From positions 1 through 64,000 of the forward strand of contig NZ_NNBJ01000024.1 of assembly GCF_002803085.1 (NCBI RefSeq): a stretch of 64,000 bases of DNA, in the 5' to 3' direction. The position numbers and the translations under genes were made by a program. Shown piece after piece: positions 1 through 8,921 of this stretch (positions are counted from its first letter, which is position 1; each line of letters opens with the position of its first letter). The notes under the pieces are model-generated. The model saw nothing but the letters and a program-made list of their open reading frames with translations. It was not told the DNA's origin and did no database searches. This DNA is from Streptomyces sp. CB01201 (GTDB lineage Bacteria; Actinomycetota; Actinomycetes; Streptomycetales; Streptomycetaceae).

Positions 1-40
1 CTAGGTTCTGTCTCTCCGATCACGAATGGAGAGACAGAAC
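1..40. repeat. IS-end-like sequence with 13-bp perfect inverted repeat
   Basis: Bases 5-17 and 28-40 are perfect reverse complements (13 bp, 10-base spacer). Bases 4-26 also match 907-929, the distal end of the IS5-family element, at 20 of 23 positions, and 1-23 match the reverse complement of 2705-2727 at 20 of 23. A CTAG lies at 1-4; IS5-family elements often duplicate CTAG-like YTAR targets. I read it as the end of an IS5-type element, with the rest outside the window or lost. Confidence 0.6.
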
Positions 41-61
41 TGTCGGCGAAGTGAAGCCTGC

Positions 62-832
62 TTAGTTCTTGCGTGCGGTTACCAGAGCGAAGGAGAGGAA
101 TTCTCCGCCGTCTGTGGTGAGCATGTCGATGACCGGCTGGTTGGCGCTCCGGCCGTCCGGCTGATGCTCGGCGCATGCCTGGACCCACAGCAGCCAGTCC
201 TGCCAGGCGTCTTGCTGTAGACGCGCGGACGTGACCTCCACCAGTTCAGTGATCGCCCACTGGAAGCGCCACCATTCCGCCGTGTGCCAGGCCATCGCTT
301 CCCAGCCCACCACGTCTTTGATATGGGGCGGAATGGCCCCGAGCTCACGGGCTTCCCGTGTCATAGCGGGGGTCGCCATGGCCAGTTGTCCGCCAGGGCG
401 GAGAAAACGGACCAGGTAGGGCAGATAGCTGTCCGCCGTACCGAAGTACTCGAAGGCGTCGACGCTCACGATGGCGTCGAAGCTCTCCTCTTCGAAAGGC
501 AAGGCGTGCGCCTCGGCTCGCACGGCCTGCACCTGATGACCGACACCTGCGTCGGCGAAGACGGCTGCTGCGTCCTCGGGAGCGATCCACAAGTCGGCCG
601 CGACGACCCGGGAACCGTACTCGCGGGCAAGGAACACCGACGTGGCGCCCTTGCCGGAGCCGAGGTCGAGTATCCGCATCCCCGGGCGCAGATCAAGGTC
701 GCGGGCGAGGTCCTCCAGCAGCCACAACGGGTTCGGCCCCATGTCGAGATTGAGCACCCAGCTGGGGTCATAGCGGGAGGAACGCGGATAGCGGTCCGGA
801 CGTACGAGATCATTCAAGGCAGTCACGAGCAC
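62..832 (-). CDS. SAM-dependent class I methyltransferase
   Basis: 256 aa from a GTG start. The Rossmann methyltransferase motif I (LDLGSGKGATS, near residues 55-65) binds S-adenosylmethionine; the acidic residue ending strand 2 follows (VVAADLW), then motif IV-like SVDAFEYFG and a post-motif RPGGQLAMATP. The length fits small soluble Streptomyces methyltransferases of unknown acceptor. Another GTG lies two codons in, so the exact start is open. It lies alone between two IS-end-like sequences (1-40 and 907-929), so it may be cargo carried between IS ends. The substrate cannot be told; a small molecule is more likely than DNA because no target-recognition domain is present. Confidence 0.85.
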   Translation of the reverse strand: MLVTALNDLVRPDRYPRSSRYDPSWVLNLDMGPNPLWLLEDLARDLDLRPGMRILDLGSGKGATSVFLAREYGSRVVAADLWIAPEDAAAVFADAGVGHQVQAVRAEAHALPFEEESFDAIVSVDAFEYFGTADSYLPYLVRFLRPGGQLAMATPAMTREARELGAIPPHIKDVVGWEAMAWHTAEWWRFQWAITELVEVTSARLQQDAWQDWLLWVQACAEHQPDGRSANQPVIDMLTTDGGEFLSFALVTARKN

Positions 833-906
833 GAACCCAAGCCGATCACCGCCCCAGGCACAACCCGATTTCGCCTCCCCGCCTGTATGCAGGTACGGCA
901 GCGGTC

Positions 907-929
907 GGTTCCGTCTCTCCGGTCACGAG
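907..929 (+). repeat. terminal repeat of the IS5-family element (distal end)
   Basis: This 23-base segment matches 4-26 at 20 of 23 positions and overlaps the transposase stop codon (TGA on the minus strand, 923-925), as expected for the distal terminal inverted repeat of an IS. A weak partner on the other side is 1880-1896 (core GATCGAAGAGA); a better-conserved inverted partner lies further out at 2705-2727. Confidence 0.6.
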
Positions 930-1860
930 CGGAGCCAGATCAGGAGTGCGGCGGCGGTAACGGTGCCGAGGAAGACGTATCCGCGCTTGTCGTAACGGGT
1001 AGCGACGGCTCGGAACTGCTTGATCTTGTTGATCGCCCGCTCGACGGTGTTCCTGGCTTTGTACCGGATCTTGTCGAAGTGGGCAGGACGGCCGCCGCGT
1101 GAACCCCTGCGCAGGCGGGCTGACTTGGTGTCGCTCTTCTCCGGGATGACGTGTCGGATGCCCCGTCGTCTTAGGTAGGAGCGGATCACACGGTTGCTGT
1201 ATGCCTTGTCGGCGCAAACACTGTCCGGCCGCCGCCTCGGCCTACCCATGCCAAGCCGGGGGACGCGGATCTTGTCCATGAGCGGCTCAAACTGGGTGCA
1301 GTCTGCCCGCTGACCAGGCGTGACGACAAGGGAGAGCGGGCGGCACTTGCCGTCCGCGCTCAGGTGAATCTTGCAGGTCAGCCCGCCGCGGGAGCGGCCA
1401 AGGGCTTCGCCCGCCGCACCGCCTCCGCCCGGAATGGGCATGAGCGCACGTGCACGCGCACGTGAACTGATCTTTGTGTGACCCCTTTTGAGGCACAGGG
1501 CAGTGCTGGCGGAGGGTCCTTCGGAGCGCCGGCGGCGTGCTGGTGAGCACGGATCGAGGTTGAGTCAATGTTGATGTGCCAGTCGATGCCGCCCTCGGCA
1601 TCGGCGACGGCCTGGACGTGCTGGAGCAGCCTCTCCCAGGTGCCGTCCGCCGACCACAGCATGTGGCGTTTGTGAATCGTCTGCCAAGGGCCGAAGCGTT
1701 CGGGCAGCTTGCGCCACTGACAGCCGGTACTGAGCCGGTGGATGATTCCGTTGATCACTTGGCGGTGGTCCCGCCACCGGCCGCACCGGCTGTTGCTCAC
1801 GGGCAGCAGTGGCTCCAGCACCGCCCACTCGCCATCCGTGAGATCCCCCCTGCTGAGCAT
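923..1860 (-). pseudogene. IS5-family transposase, frameshifted into two halves
   Basis: The N-terminal half (1378-1860, ATG, begins MLSRGDLTDGEWAVLEPLLP) carries the DUF4096-like HTH region, the WRKLPERFGPW segment and the first catalytic Asp region (NIDSTSIRAHQHAAG). The C-terminal half (923-1441) is in another frame and carries GLTCKIHL, the second DDE segment (DKAYSNRVIR) and the terminal RNTVERAINKIKQFRAVATRYDK with the catalytic Glu. The break falls near 1440-1470, beside a GC/AC alternating stretch. Some IS5 members use programmed frameshifting, but typical Streptomyces relatives encode this join through a smoother G-rich run, so I favour a decayed copy. Confidence 0.85.
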
Positions 1861-2112
1861 GACCAGAACAACGAGCTGCCCGATCGAAGAGATACGCCCC
1901 TCAGTAAGCGAAAGTCCCCGGTCAGCGGCACGGAAATGAGTTGTTCAGGCCAAGGAGCGGTTGTTACCGTCACGCCAGCGCGAGAGACGTGTGATCAGCG
2001 GGACAGGGAGGTTGATGAATATGGCTGCCGTCGGCCGTCTTCAGCATGCCCTCATCCGGCCCGCGCGATAGCAGAGCGCGGCCCGGGTCGTCCTAACGAC
2101 CAGGAGAGACAC

Positions 2113-2637
2113 GTGTCTTCCTCTTCTTCGCCCGGCCACACCAACGTGATCACCAAGCGCCTGATCCTGCGGCCCTGGACCACAAACGAGGCCGCTGCGG
2201 TCCTCGCCGACACCAGGTCCACTCACTGGGCGGGCGACTTTCCCGCTGAAGGCGACCGCATGGTCGCGAGCCTCTTCGACCAGCACCCCGCCTGGCTCGA
2301 CGCATACGGCCACCGCCTGATCATCGAGCGCGAGAGCGGCTTGGTGGTGGGCTCGATCGGCCTGTTCTGGCCGCCCAGCGAGGGCGTCCTGGAAATCGGA
2401 TACGGCATCGTGGCCTCCCGCCGAGGCCGCGGTTATGCCCCCGAGGCCACCCAAGCCCTGGCAGAGTTCGCCCTCACCGCACCTGAGGTCCACACCGTGT
2501 CCGCTGATGTGGAGCTCTCCAACCCGTCCTCAGTCCGTGTGCTGGAGAAGGCCGGCTTCCGCCGGTGGGCCACCGAAGACAACACGGAGAACATGGCCCG
2601 GTTCAGGATCACGAATCCGGACCGCTCGCGGCGATGA
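2113..2637 (+). CDS. GNAT-family N-acetyltransferase (RimJ/RimL-like)
   Basis: 174 aa. The GTG at 2113 is chosen because AGGAGA lies 5-6 bases upstream and the protein then begins just before the conserved TKRLILRPWT segment typical of RimJ/RimL-type acetyltransferases. Further motifs: VVGSIGLFW, EIGYGIVASRRGRGYAPEA (acetyl-CoA pyrophosphate-binding loop with R-x-x-G-x-G/A) and the C-terminal NPSSVRVLEKAGFRR. It transfers acetyl from acetyl-CoA to an unknown amine, perhaps a protein N-terminus or an antibiotic. It lies between a broken IS5 copy and a strong terminator, and may be cargo of an IS-bounded segment. Confidence 0.88.
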   Translation: MSSSSSPGHTNVITKRLILRPWTTNEAAAVLADTRSTHWAGDFPAEGDRMVASLFDQHPAWLDAYGHRLIIERESGLVVGSIGLFWPPSEGVLEIGYGIVASRRGRGYAPEATQALAEFALTAPEVHTVSADVELSNPSSVRVLEKAGFRRWATEDNTENMARFRITNPDRSRR

Positions 2638-2642
2638 TCCCC

Positions 2643-2673
2643 GGGGCCCTGGAGGCGATGCCTCCAGGGCCCC
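2643..2673 (+). terminator. strong hairpin terminator after the acetyltransferase gene
   Basis: A perfect 14-bp stem (2643-2656 with 2660-2673) with a 3-base loop begins 5 bases after the stop codon at 2637. There is no U-tract, as is common for Streptomyces terminators. Confidence 0.8.
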
Positions 2674-2704
2674 ATCGTGGTGGCGGAGCCGCGAGACAAT
2701 CAGG

Positions 2705-2727
2705 GTGATCGGAGAGACACGCCCTAG
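2705..2727 (-). repeat. inverted IS-end-like sequence with CTAG
   Basis: This segment equals the reverse complement of bases 1-23 at 20 of 23 positions, including 15 consecutive identical bases, and ends in CTAG as the other begins with CTAG. With 1-40 it could form the outer ends of a 2.7-kb mobile unit. Confidence 0.55.
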
Positions 2728-2848
2728 GCATTTTGAGCCCCCAGGCGTTCGATCGCCGACTCTTAGGTCTGGCACATCCCCGGCCGCAACGCCGTCACAG
2801 GAGTCGGCAGCCAGACACCCCACCGCTGCGGAGAGCAGCAGTCGCTGA

Positions 2849-3442
2849 TCAGCGCTCGTGTCTGGCCGGTGTAGGCCGGGTCAGTGTCACGGTGACGCCG
2901 GCGGCCAGCAGTGCAAGGGTTGCGCCGGCTGCGAGGCCGGACTGGGCTGGTTGGAGCACCCAGGCCCAGGGCCTGGCCCGGCCGTCAGGTGCCCATCCCG
3001 TTGTGGCGAGCACGATGGGGATGGCGGCGGTGGTGAATGAAGCGGCGCGGGGGCCGGCGAGGGCGCACAGGAGCATGGCGAATCCGATGTAGCCGACCGT
3101 GTTCCGGCCGGTCACTATGGCGATGTCCTGGTGGCTCACGGCGTAGGCGATGATCGCCGCCAGAGCTGCGGTCAACGCGGCCATCACGCCGAGCAGAGTG
3201 TTCCAGGCCGGTATGGGGCGGGCGGCTGCCCGCTCCATCCTGATGTCTGTGCGGCTCGCCGCGTACATCAAGACGGCGGCGGGAAGGACGGTGATCAGGT
3301 GTCCGGCCAGGAATGTTCCTGTGGTTCCGGTCAGTGAGGGGATGGGGAGTTCTCTATTGCCCGCGAGGCTGGCGAAGGCGGTGGTGATGATGACAGCGGC
3401 GAGGAAGGCGGCTGGTGCGCGGGTTTTGAGCCACCACCTCAC
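2849..3442 (-). CDS. ABC transporter membrane subunit (small)
   Basis: 197 aa from a GTG that overlaps the stop codon of the upstream permease (GTGA), with GGAGGT 6-7 bases ahead; the open frame extends further upstream but without gene character. The protein is almost all membrane: about five hydrophobic segments, including AAFLAAVIITTAFASLAG, FLAGHLITVLPAAVLMYAA, LLGVMAALTAALAAIIAYAV, IGFAMLLCALAG and LAAGATLALLAAGVTV. It most likely forms, with the 421-aa permease and the ATPase, a three-gene exporter operon transcribed leftward. No family name can be given from sequence alone. Confidence 0.75.
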   Translation of the reverse strand: MRWWLKTRAPAAFLAAVIITTAFASLAGNRELPIPSLTGTTGTFLAGHLITVLPAAVLMYAASRTDIRMERAAARPIPAWNTLLGVMAALTAALAAIIAYAVSHQDIAIVTGRNTVGYIGFAMLLCALAGPRAASFTTAAIPIVLATTGWAPDGRARPWAWVLQPAQSGLAAGATLALLAAGVTVTLTRPTPARHER

Positions 3443-4704
3443 TTGGCACCTCCTACCGGGATGAGTTGGGGCTTGACCGTGCACGTCTTCATGGCCGAGG
3501 TGTTGATGGCGTACCACCGCAGTTGCTCTGCCTTCGGCATCGAGGCGACCTGCCGGGCCAGCTTGCTGGTGTCGGGATCTGTTTTGGCTGCGAGGGTGTT
3601 CTCGGATGCTCCGGCTGTGAGCATGAGCCAGGCGGCTACTGGTGCGACGGCCTCGCCGCCCGGGTAGGCCCCCTGGGTGGCGCAGGCAGGCAGCTGCGGG
3701 AGAAGTCCCGCGACGACACCAGGGGGGACGTCTTGTGCACTGGCGCTGGGCCCTATGCCCAGTTTGGCTTCCTGCGCGGTGGGTCGGGCCGCCATGGTGA
3801 ACGTGGAGGGCGTGGTGACACCGAAGGCCTGCAGTTTGGCCACGGCTTTCTGGGTCTCGCTGCGGACCGTGGATGCGTGGGTGACTTCGGGCCACAGGCA
3901 CACGGTCGCTGAGGGGCCCTGCTTGCAGTCCAACACTGCCAGCGGACGCGGGCTGGTCGCATCGGCTTGCAGGCCCTGCGCCGTCGCGACCGCACTGCCC
4001 GTTCCGGCGATGAGGATCCCCAGCGCGATGGCGGGCGCGAGGCGCTGGTGGCGGTAGTTGATGACTGTCAGGCAGGCCGCGGCCAGGCCGCCGGCGAAGA
4101 GCAGAGTGCACCACACAGCGCGGGTATTGACCACTTGATCGAGGGCACAACAGTCCGACAGGCCGCCGCCCACCAGGTGCCTAAGCCACAAAATACTCCA
4201 CGAGGCGGGAAAGGCGTTGACGATGAAAGCTCCCACCAGAGAGGCGGGGACAGAAATGAGGGCCGGCAAACGTCGCCCGATGCAGAAGCCCACCAGCGTG
4301 TTCGCCAACAGCAGGACGAGCTCTGCCGCCAGGATCATCAGGTCGGGAAGTCCCGCGCCGACTCCGGCTGATCCGGCGGCAAGGAGAAGAGCGGCCAAGG
4401 ACGCGATGCCACCTGCGGCCACCACGGGCACCAGGACGGACGCCGAGATGGTCAGCGGTGAGCGGACGCTGACCTGGCTGAATACGTGTCCGCGTGTCAG
4501 TCGTGCGCCTTCCCAGGCCCCCATGGCGGCGCACGCGGTGCTGATGAAGGGGAGTGCGTAGGTCGAGCTGCCCGTCGCCGAGGGCCAGTATCCGGCAGTC
4601 GTCCAGGAGGTGATGTCGTTGCCGATCGCGGCCAGGACGAAAACGACGACGATCGGCAGAACGATCACGGCCGAGGACGAGCGCAGCATGGTGCGGATCC
4701 TCAT
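3439..4704 (-). CDS. ABC transporter permease with C-terminal extracytoplasmic domain
   Basis: 421 aa. The first ~235 residues hold about six membrane segments (for example VIVLPIVVVFVLAAIG near 13-28, GIASLAALLLAAGSAGVGAG, LVLLLANTLVGFCIG). A last hydrophobic segment (LGILIAGTGSAVATA) is followed by ~170 hydrophilic residues with several Cys, probably outside the membrane. The start lies 1 base after the ATPase stop, and its end overlaps the next permease gene by 4 bp, so the three are co-translated. The large external domain is unusual for a bacteriocin or drug-type permease and may bind substrate. The nearby secreted-peptide gene on the same strand could encode a substrate. Confidence 0.75.
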   Translation of the reverse strand: MRIRTMLRSSSAVIVLPIVVVFVLAAIGNDITSWTTAGYWPSATGSSTYALPFISTACAAMGAWEGARLTRGHVFSQVSVRSPLTISASVLVPVVAAGGIASLAALLLAAGSAGVGAGLPDLMILAAELVLLLANTLVGFCIGRRLPALISVPASLVGAFIVNAFPASWSILWLRHLVGGGLSDCCALDQVVNTRAVWCTLLFAGGLAAACLTVINYRHQRLAPAIALGILIAGTGSAVATAQGLQADATSPRPLAVLDCKQGPSATVCLWPEVTHASTVRSETQKAVAKLQAFGVTTPSTFTMAARPTAQEAKLGIGPSASAQDVPPGVVAGLLPQLPACATQGAYPGGEAVAPVAAWLMLTAGASENTLAAKTDPDTSKLARQVASMPKAEQLRWYAINTSAMKTCTVKPQLIPVGGAK

Positions 4705-4705
4705 G

Positions 4706-5452
<747 letters not shown>

Positions 5453-5554
5453 GGACAAACTCAATCTGCTGCGAGGCTCCGGCGCAGCTCGTTCTGTGAA
5501 GTGCTCGATGGCACGGGGCTCAGCCGCACCGCGGCCGAGCCCCGCCAAGCGCTG

Positions 5555-5950
5555 CTACCAGGCTATGCGGACGGTGCTGACCGTGAGCCGCGAGCCTCCG
5601 GTGAACCCGGTCAGTGTGAAGTAGTAGCTTCCCTTCGGCTGAACGCCCCAGGCGGAGGTATTGCAGTAGTTGGTGCGCGAGCCGCGGTCCTTGTCGGGCG
5701 CGAGGCTGATGTCCTGGAACAGGTTCAGCGACGCCGAGCTGAAGGACGAGTCCGTCTGGCACCCGGAGAACCCGACGGACGTGCTGGCGCCGTCGCTGTT
5801 GTCGTCGGCCCAGCGGCTCGACTCGTTGCCTCGAGCCCAGCCACCTATGTAGCTGGTGCGAGAACCCTCGGCGTGCGCAGGCACTACGCCGAGGCTCAGG
5901 AGCGCGGCGCCCCCCGCTGCCACTGCTACCGCCTGACGAATCTTCCTCAT
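5555..5950 (-). CDS. small secreted protein of unknown function
   Basis: 131 aa from the ATG at 5950, preceded by GGGAGGGG 8 bases upstream. Residues 1-27 form a clear signal peptide: basic MRKIRQ, hydrophobic core VAAGGAALLSLGVV and an AHA cleavage motif. The mature ~104 residues are rich in Ser, Thr, Asn and Gly with two Cys (SGCQTDSS and TNYCNTS) that could form one disulfide. No family is recognised. It precedes the ABC transporter operon on the same strand with a 102-bp gap, so it may be a substrate or surface partner, but Sec signals argue it does not need that exporter for secretion. Confidence 0.75.
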   Translation of the reverse strand: MRKIRQAVAVAAGGAALLSLGVVPAHAEGSRTSYIGGWARGNESSRWADDNSDGASTSVGFSGCQTDSSFSSASLNLFQDISLAPDKDRGSRTNYCNTSAWGVQPKGSYYFTLTGFTGGSRLTVSTVRIAW

Positions 5951-6462
5951 GGTCCAACCCCTCCCGTGATGTGCGTGTGGCACATGTGATGCATGAGCCG
6001 TGTGTGGTGATGCGAGATCGCTGGGTGACCATACGAAAAGAGGCAGCCAAGCTTCTCGTTCATAAATTCGATTTGGCCAAGATCATTTCCAGATATCGCC
6101 ATAAACTAAAACTTTCCGGGCACCTACTTGTCCGGAACTTTGCATCCCATATACCTGTGCCAGATCCTCAGGGGTGTAAAGGCCTTCCGCGACTCACACC
6201 TCGTGGAGTCAGTCATCGAGCCCCCTGTCGGGTCGGCGAGCAGTGGGGACGCCCGGTGACACCCGGTCATTCATGACGACTCCCAGGTGCAGCCGCCCGG
6301 CGAAGACCCAATCTCTTCGGAGTGTCGTGGGCTCGATCGAGGACCTCCCGTGACGTCCTTCCCCGGCCGGAGTGCCAGCCGCTCCGGACGTGGAGAAGGC
6401 CGGCACCCGTTCGGGTGCCAGCCTTCGTAGATCAAGGTCCCGTCGCGAACCCCTCGCCTTGT
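5951..6462. other. intergenic region without a gene
   Basis: About 510 bp with no convincing coding sequence. The part at 6040-6150 is clearly more AT-rich than its surroundings (runs such as CATAAACTAAAACTTT) and probably contains the leftward promoter of the secreted-protein and ABC-transporter genes. No confident -10/-35 pair was found. Confidence 0.5.
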
Positions 6463-6771
6463 TCAGCGGCGTCCCCAGGACTTCGCGGCGACAATGTGCT
6501 GGTGGGTGTCGCAGAGGGTGGCGGTGTCGCCGGTGTTGTTCCAGACGTAGTCGCGGCAGTCCTGGTAGACGTCGCGGCCGGTGTCGCGGCCGATGCCGGT
6601 GTGGACGCGCACCGACTGGTGTCCTGCGAGGCGCAGGTTGTGGAAGGTGTAAGTGTGGTGGGAGCGGTCGCTCAGGACCCAGCCCTTGAGGTTGACGGAG
6701 CCGCAGCCGGTGTTGGTGACGGTGACCCACTCCGCGTTGCTGCTCCCCGCACGCGCGGGGATGGACCCCAC
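6463..6771 (-). pseudogene. lamin-tail-domain (LTD) protein, 5' truncated
   Basis: 102 aa. Residues 12-102 (AEWVTVTNTGCGSVNLKGW onward, through YTFHNLRLAGHQSVRVHTG and VWNNTGDTATL) match the beta-rich lamin tail domain found in secreted actinobacterial proteins of about 150 aa. The usual signal peptide and first strand are missing. The first residues here (MGSIPARAG) are merely the translation of the CRISPR-repeat-like sequence at 6740-6768. The gene is therefore cut exactly at that sequence and is probably not expressed as a secreted protein. Confidence 0.7.
6740..6768 (+). CRISPR. solitary type I-E CRISPR-repeat-like sequence
   Basis: A 29-base sequence with the hallmarks of actinobacterial type I-E repeats: starts CTGCTCCCCGC, has the GCGGGG palindromic arm, and ends ATGGACCC. 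The length is that of the family. No second copy occurs within the next few hundred bases and no cas gene is in the window, so it is a remnant, not an array. It sits at the break between the truncated LTD gene and unrelated sequence, suggesting recombination at a former CRISPR locus. Confidence 0.7.
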
Positions 6772-6855
6772 GGGGCGCCCGCGAACGCAGCTACTTCCTG
6801 CTCCAGACCGCCGACGCCATCGAGGAGGAGGCCAACGCCTTCTCGGAGTCGGCCC

Positions 6856-7320
6856 CTACAGCGACTTCGACGCCGACCAGGAGCAACTGGCGCTGAAGCT
6901 GTCCACTCGGCCGCGGGCCCGCGCGGAGGCGAGCCCGTCGTTCGTGTTCGCCACGATCAGCTCCCGCTGGAGCTCTGCCAGTACGGACAGCATCCCGAAC
7001 ATCGCCCGCCCCTCCATCGTGGCGGTGTCGATGCCCTGCTCGATGACGTGCAGCCCGATACTCCGCTCGCGCAGCTCGGCGCCGAGGGTCACCAAGTGCA
7101 GCACGGAGCGGGAGAGCCGGTCGAGCCGGGTCACCTTCAGCGTGTCGCCCCCGCGCAGCAGTTGCATGACGAGATCGAGCTTCGGGCGGGACGCCTTCGC
7201 GCCGCTGGCGACGTCGACGTGGATGTTGTCGCGGTCGACGCCGTGGCGGAGTAGTGCGTCGATCTGATGATCGGGGTTCTGGTCGGCCGTCGATGTGCGG
7301 GCATAGCCAATGAGCAGCGT
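6856..7320 (-). pseudogene. serine recombinase (resolvase/invertase family), start lost and C-terminus truncated
   Basis: Translating 7317 leftward gives the resolvase signature LLIGYARTSTADQN with the catalytic Ser, then the conserved VTRLDRLSRSVLHL and MFGMLSVLAELQRELI segments. The frame meets a TAG at 7327-7329 and has no ATG, GTG or TTG before the catalytic Ser; ACG stands where ATG is expected (7318-7320). After RARGR the usual helix-turn-helix is replaced by unrelated residues ending at 6856. Both ends are therefore damaged. It probably belonged to the Tn3-type transposon whose transposase remnant lies at 9631-11113. Confidence 0.85.
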
Positions 7321-7370
7321 CGGAAACTACCCCGAAGAACCGTTCTGCGACGTTGATTTTCGACGCGAGT

Positions 7371-7442
7371 TGCCGACACTGCCCACCTGCGGGGTCGTGA
7401 TCACTCCGCCGAGTGTTGACAGACGGTCGTTTGCCGACACTG
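7371..7442. repeat. candidate resolution (res) site of the Tn3-type remnant
   Basis: TGCCGACACTG occurs twice as a direct repeat (7371-7381, 7432-7442), and 7412-7441 is an imperfect 30-bp palindrome (22 of 30 positions symmetric). It lies directly upstream of the resolvase remnant, where res subsites are found in Tn3-family transposons. Confidence 0.5.
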
Positions 7443-7493
7443 AAGATCGGTCTCGTACATGACCGGATCAGCCTGGGTGTGTTCGGCGGTTGC

Positions 7494-8921
7494 TCAACTG
7501 TTTGTATGTCGGGCGGGTGCCGCCTGTGGTGTTGGTGCTTGCACCGGGGGCGCAGCGGTCGTGGCGCCTCCTTCCTGGTGGGCCGGGCGCCGGGGCAGCC
7601 GCGACGCGGGCAGCAGGCCGAGAGCGGCGAGTGCGGCCAGGATCAGCAGAGTGGAGTTCATGGTTGAAGCAGCCGTGCCGGTTGCGCTGGCTGCGACGGC
7701 GATGCCGAAGATCGGCCCGATGTTCATGGCGGTCTGCTTGAGCCCGCTGACAACCCCGGCGCACCCGGGCGGCGCGTCACCGACGACGGTCCCGGTGGCG
7801 GTGACCATCACGATGGCGAACCCGGCACCAACGGCGGCAAAGGCCACAGCCATGGCCATCCATGTGCTGGCGGGACCGAGCCGGGACAGCCCCGCGATGC
7901 CGACCACGACGAGGACCGTACCGGCGATCGCGGTGCGGCGCGCACCGTACCGGCGCAGTGCGGCGACCGCCGCGGGTGAGCCGAGGACCATGAGCACGGT
8001 CAGCGGGAGCACGCGTAGACCGCTGTCGAGCGGGTCGAGGCGAAGTACGTCCTGGAGGTAGAAGGTGGCCCTGAACAGCGCGCCGAACAGGCCGGCGGTG
8101 GTGATCAGCAGGATCGCCATCGACGCCGTCACCGGTACGGACCCCGCTACGGCTGGTGGAACGATCGGGTGCGTCGTGCGGCGTTCGTGCCAGCCGAGCA
8201 CCGTTGCGACGCCGATGACGGCGAGGAATTCGAGCAGCGTCGGCGCGGCGGTCCACCCCCGCGCGGGTACGTCGGCCAAGGCGTGGACCAGGATTGCGAG
8301 CGCGACCGCTAGCAGGCCCGCGCTGGTGAGGTTGAGCCGTGGAGAGATGGCATGCTGAGGTGCCGGCGTCCGCACGGCGAGGGCGAGGACGGCGATGACG
8401 AACGCGAGGGGCACGTTGCCCCAGAAGGCGGCGCGCCACCCCAGATGAGCCACAAGAACACCGCCCAGGAGCGGACCGGACCCTGCCGCAACCGCGATCG
8501 CACTGGTGCGGATGGCGATCGGCTTGCTGAGCCGGTCCGCGGGATACGCCAGCCGTAGCAGCGCGAGCGTCGCAGGCTGCAGGAACGCGGCGAACCCGCC
8601 CTGCACCGCGCGCAGGACGATCACCCAGCCGACGGTCGGCGCGAGCGCGATCCCGGCCGAGGCAGCCCCGAAACCGAGGACGCCGACGAACAGCAGGCGC
8701 GGGTGTCCGTACCGGTCCCCGAGGCGCCCGGCGATCACGAGTAACGCGGCCACGGCGACCAGATAGCCGGTGCTCGTCCACTGGATCTGCGCCACGCTTG
8801 CGCCGAGATCACGCTGCATGCCGGGCTGCGCCATGAGCAGGATGGTTCCGTCCAGTGCGACGATCACCGCGCCGACCACGCTGACCAGAAGTGCAATCTG
8901 CCGCTGTACGGGTGCGGTCAT
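7494..8921 (-). CDS. MFS drug-efflux transporter, DHA2 (EmrB/QacA) type
   Basis: 475 aa. The ATG at 8921 overlaps the TetR stop codon (ATGA). Motif D1 near the N-terminus (IVALDGTILLMAQPGM), motif A (AGRLGDRYGHPRLL) after TM2, and a motif C-like GSGPLLGGVL in TM5 identify a DHA2-type proton antiporter, with about 14 hydrophobic segments. The C-terminal tail (LPRRPAHQEG onward) is hydrophilic and Ala/Pro-rich. It likely exports a toxic compound, induced through the adjacent TetR repressor. The pair lies between resolvase and transposase remnants and looks like transposon cargo. Confidence 0.92.
   Translation of the reverse strand: MTAPVQRQIALLVSVVGAVIVALDGTILLMAQPGMQRDLGASVAQIQWTSTGYLVAVAALLVIAGRLGDRYGHPRLLFVGVLGFGAASAGIALAPTVGWVIVLRAVQGGFAAFLQPATLALLRLAYPADRLSKPIAIRTSAIAVAAGSGPLLGGVLVAHLGWRAAFWGNVPLAFVIAVLALAVRTPAPQHAISPRLNLTSAGLLAVALAILVHALADVPARGWTAAPTLLEFLAVIGVATVLGWHERRTTHPIVPPAVAGSVPVTASMAILLITTAGLFGALFRATFYLQDVLRLDPLDSGLRVLPLTVLMVLGSPAAVAALRRYGARRTAIAGTVLVVVGIAGLSRLGPASTWMAMAVAFAAVGAGFAIVMVTATGTVVGDAPPGCAGVVSGLKQTAMNIGPIFGIAVAASATGTAASTMNSTLLILAALAALGLLPASRLPRRPAHQEGGATTAAPPVQAPTPQAAPARHTNS

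Noticed and set aside
1441..1470. Programmed frameshift in the IS5 transposase
   Set aside because: No slippery heptamer was seen and the junction contains an alternating CG/CA stretch with extra codons unlike relatives; decay is simpler, although not excluded.
6740..6768. A functional CRISPR array
   Set aside because: Only one repeat is present, and no spacers, leader or cas genes are in the window.
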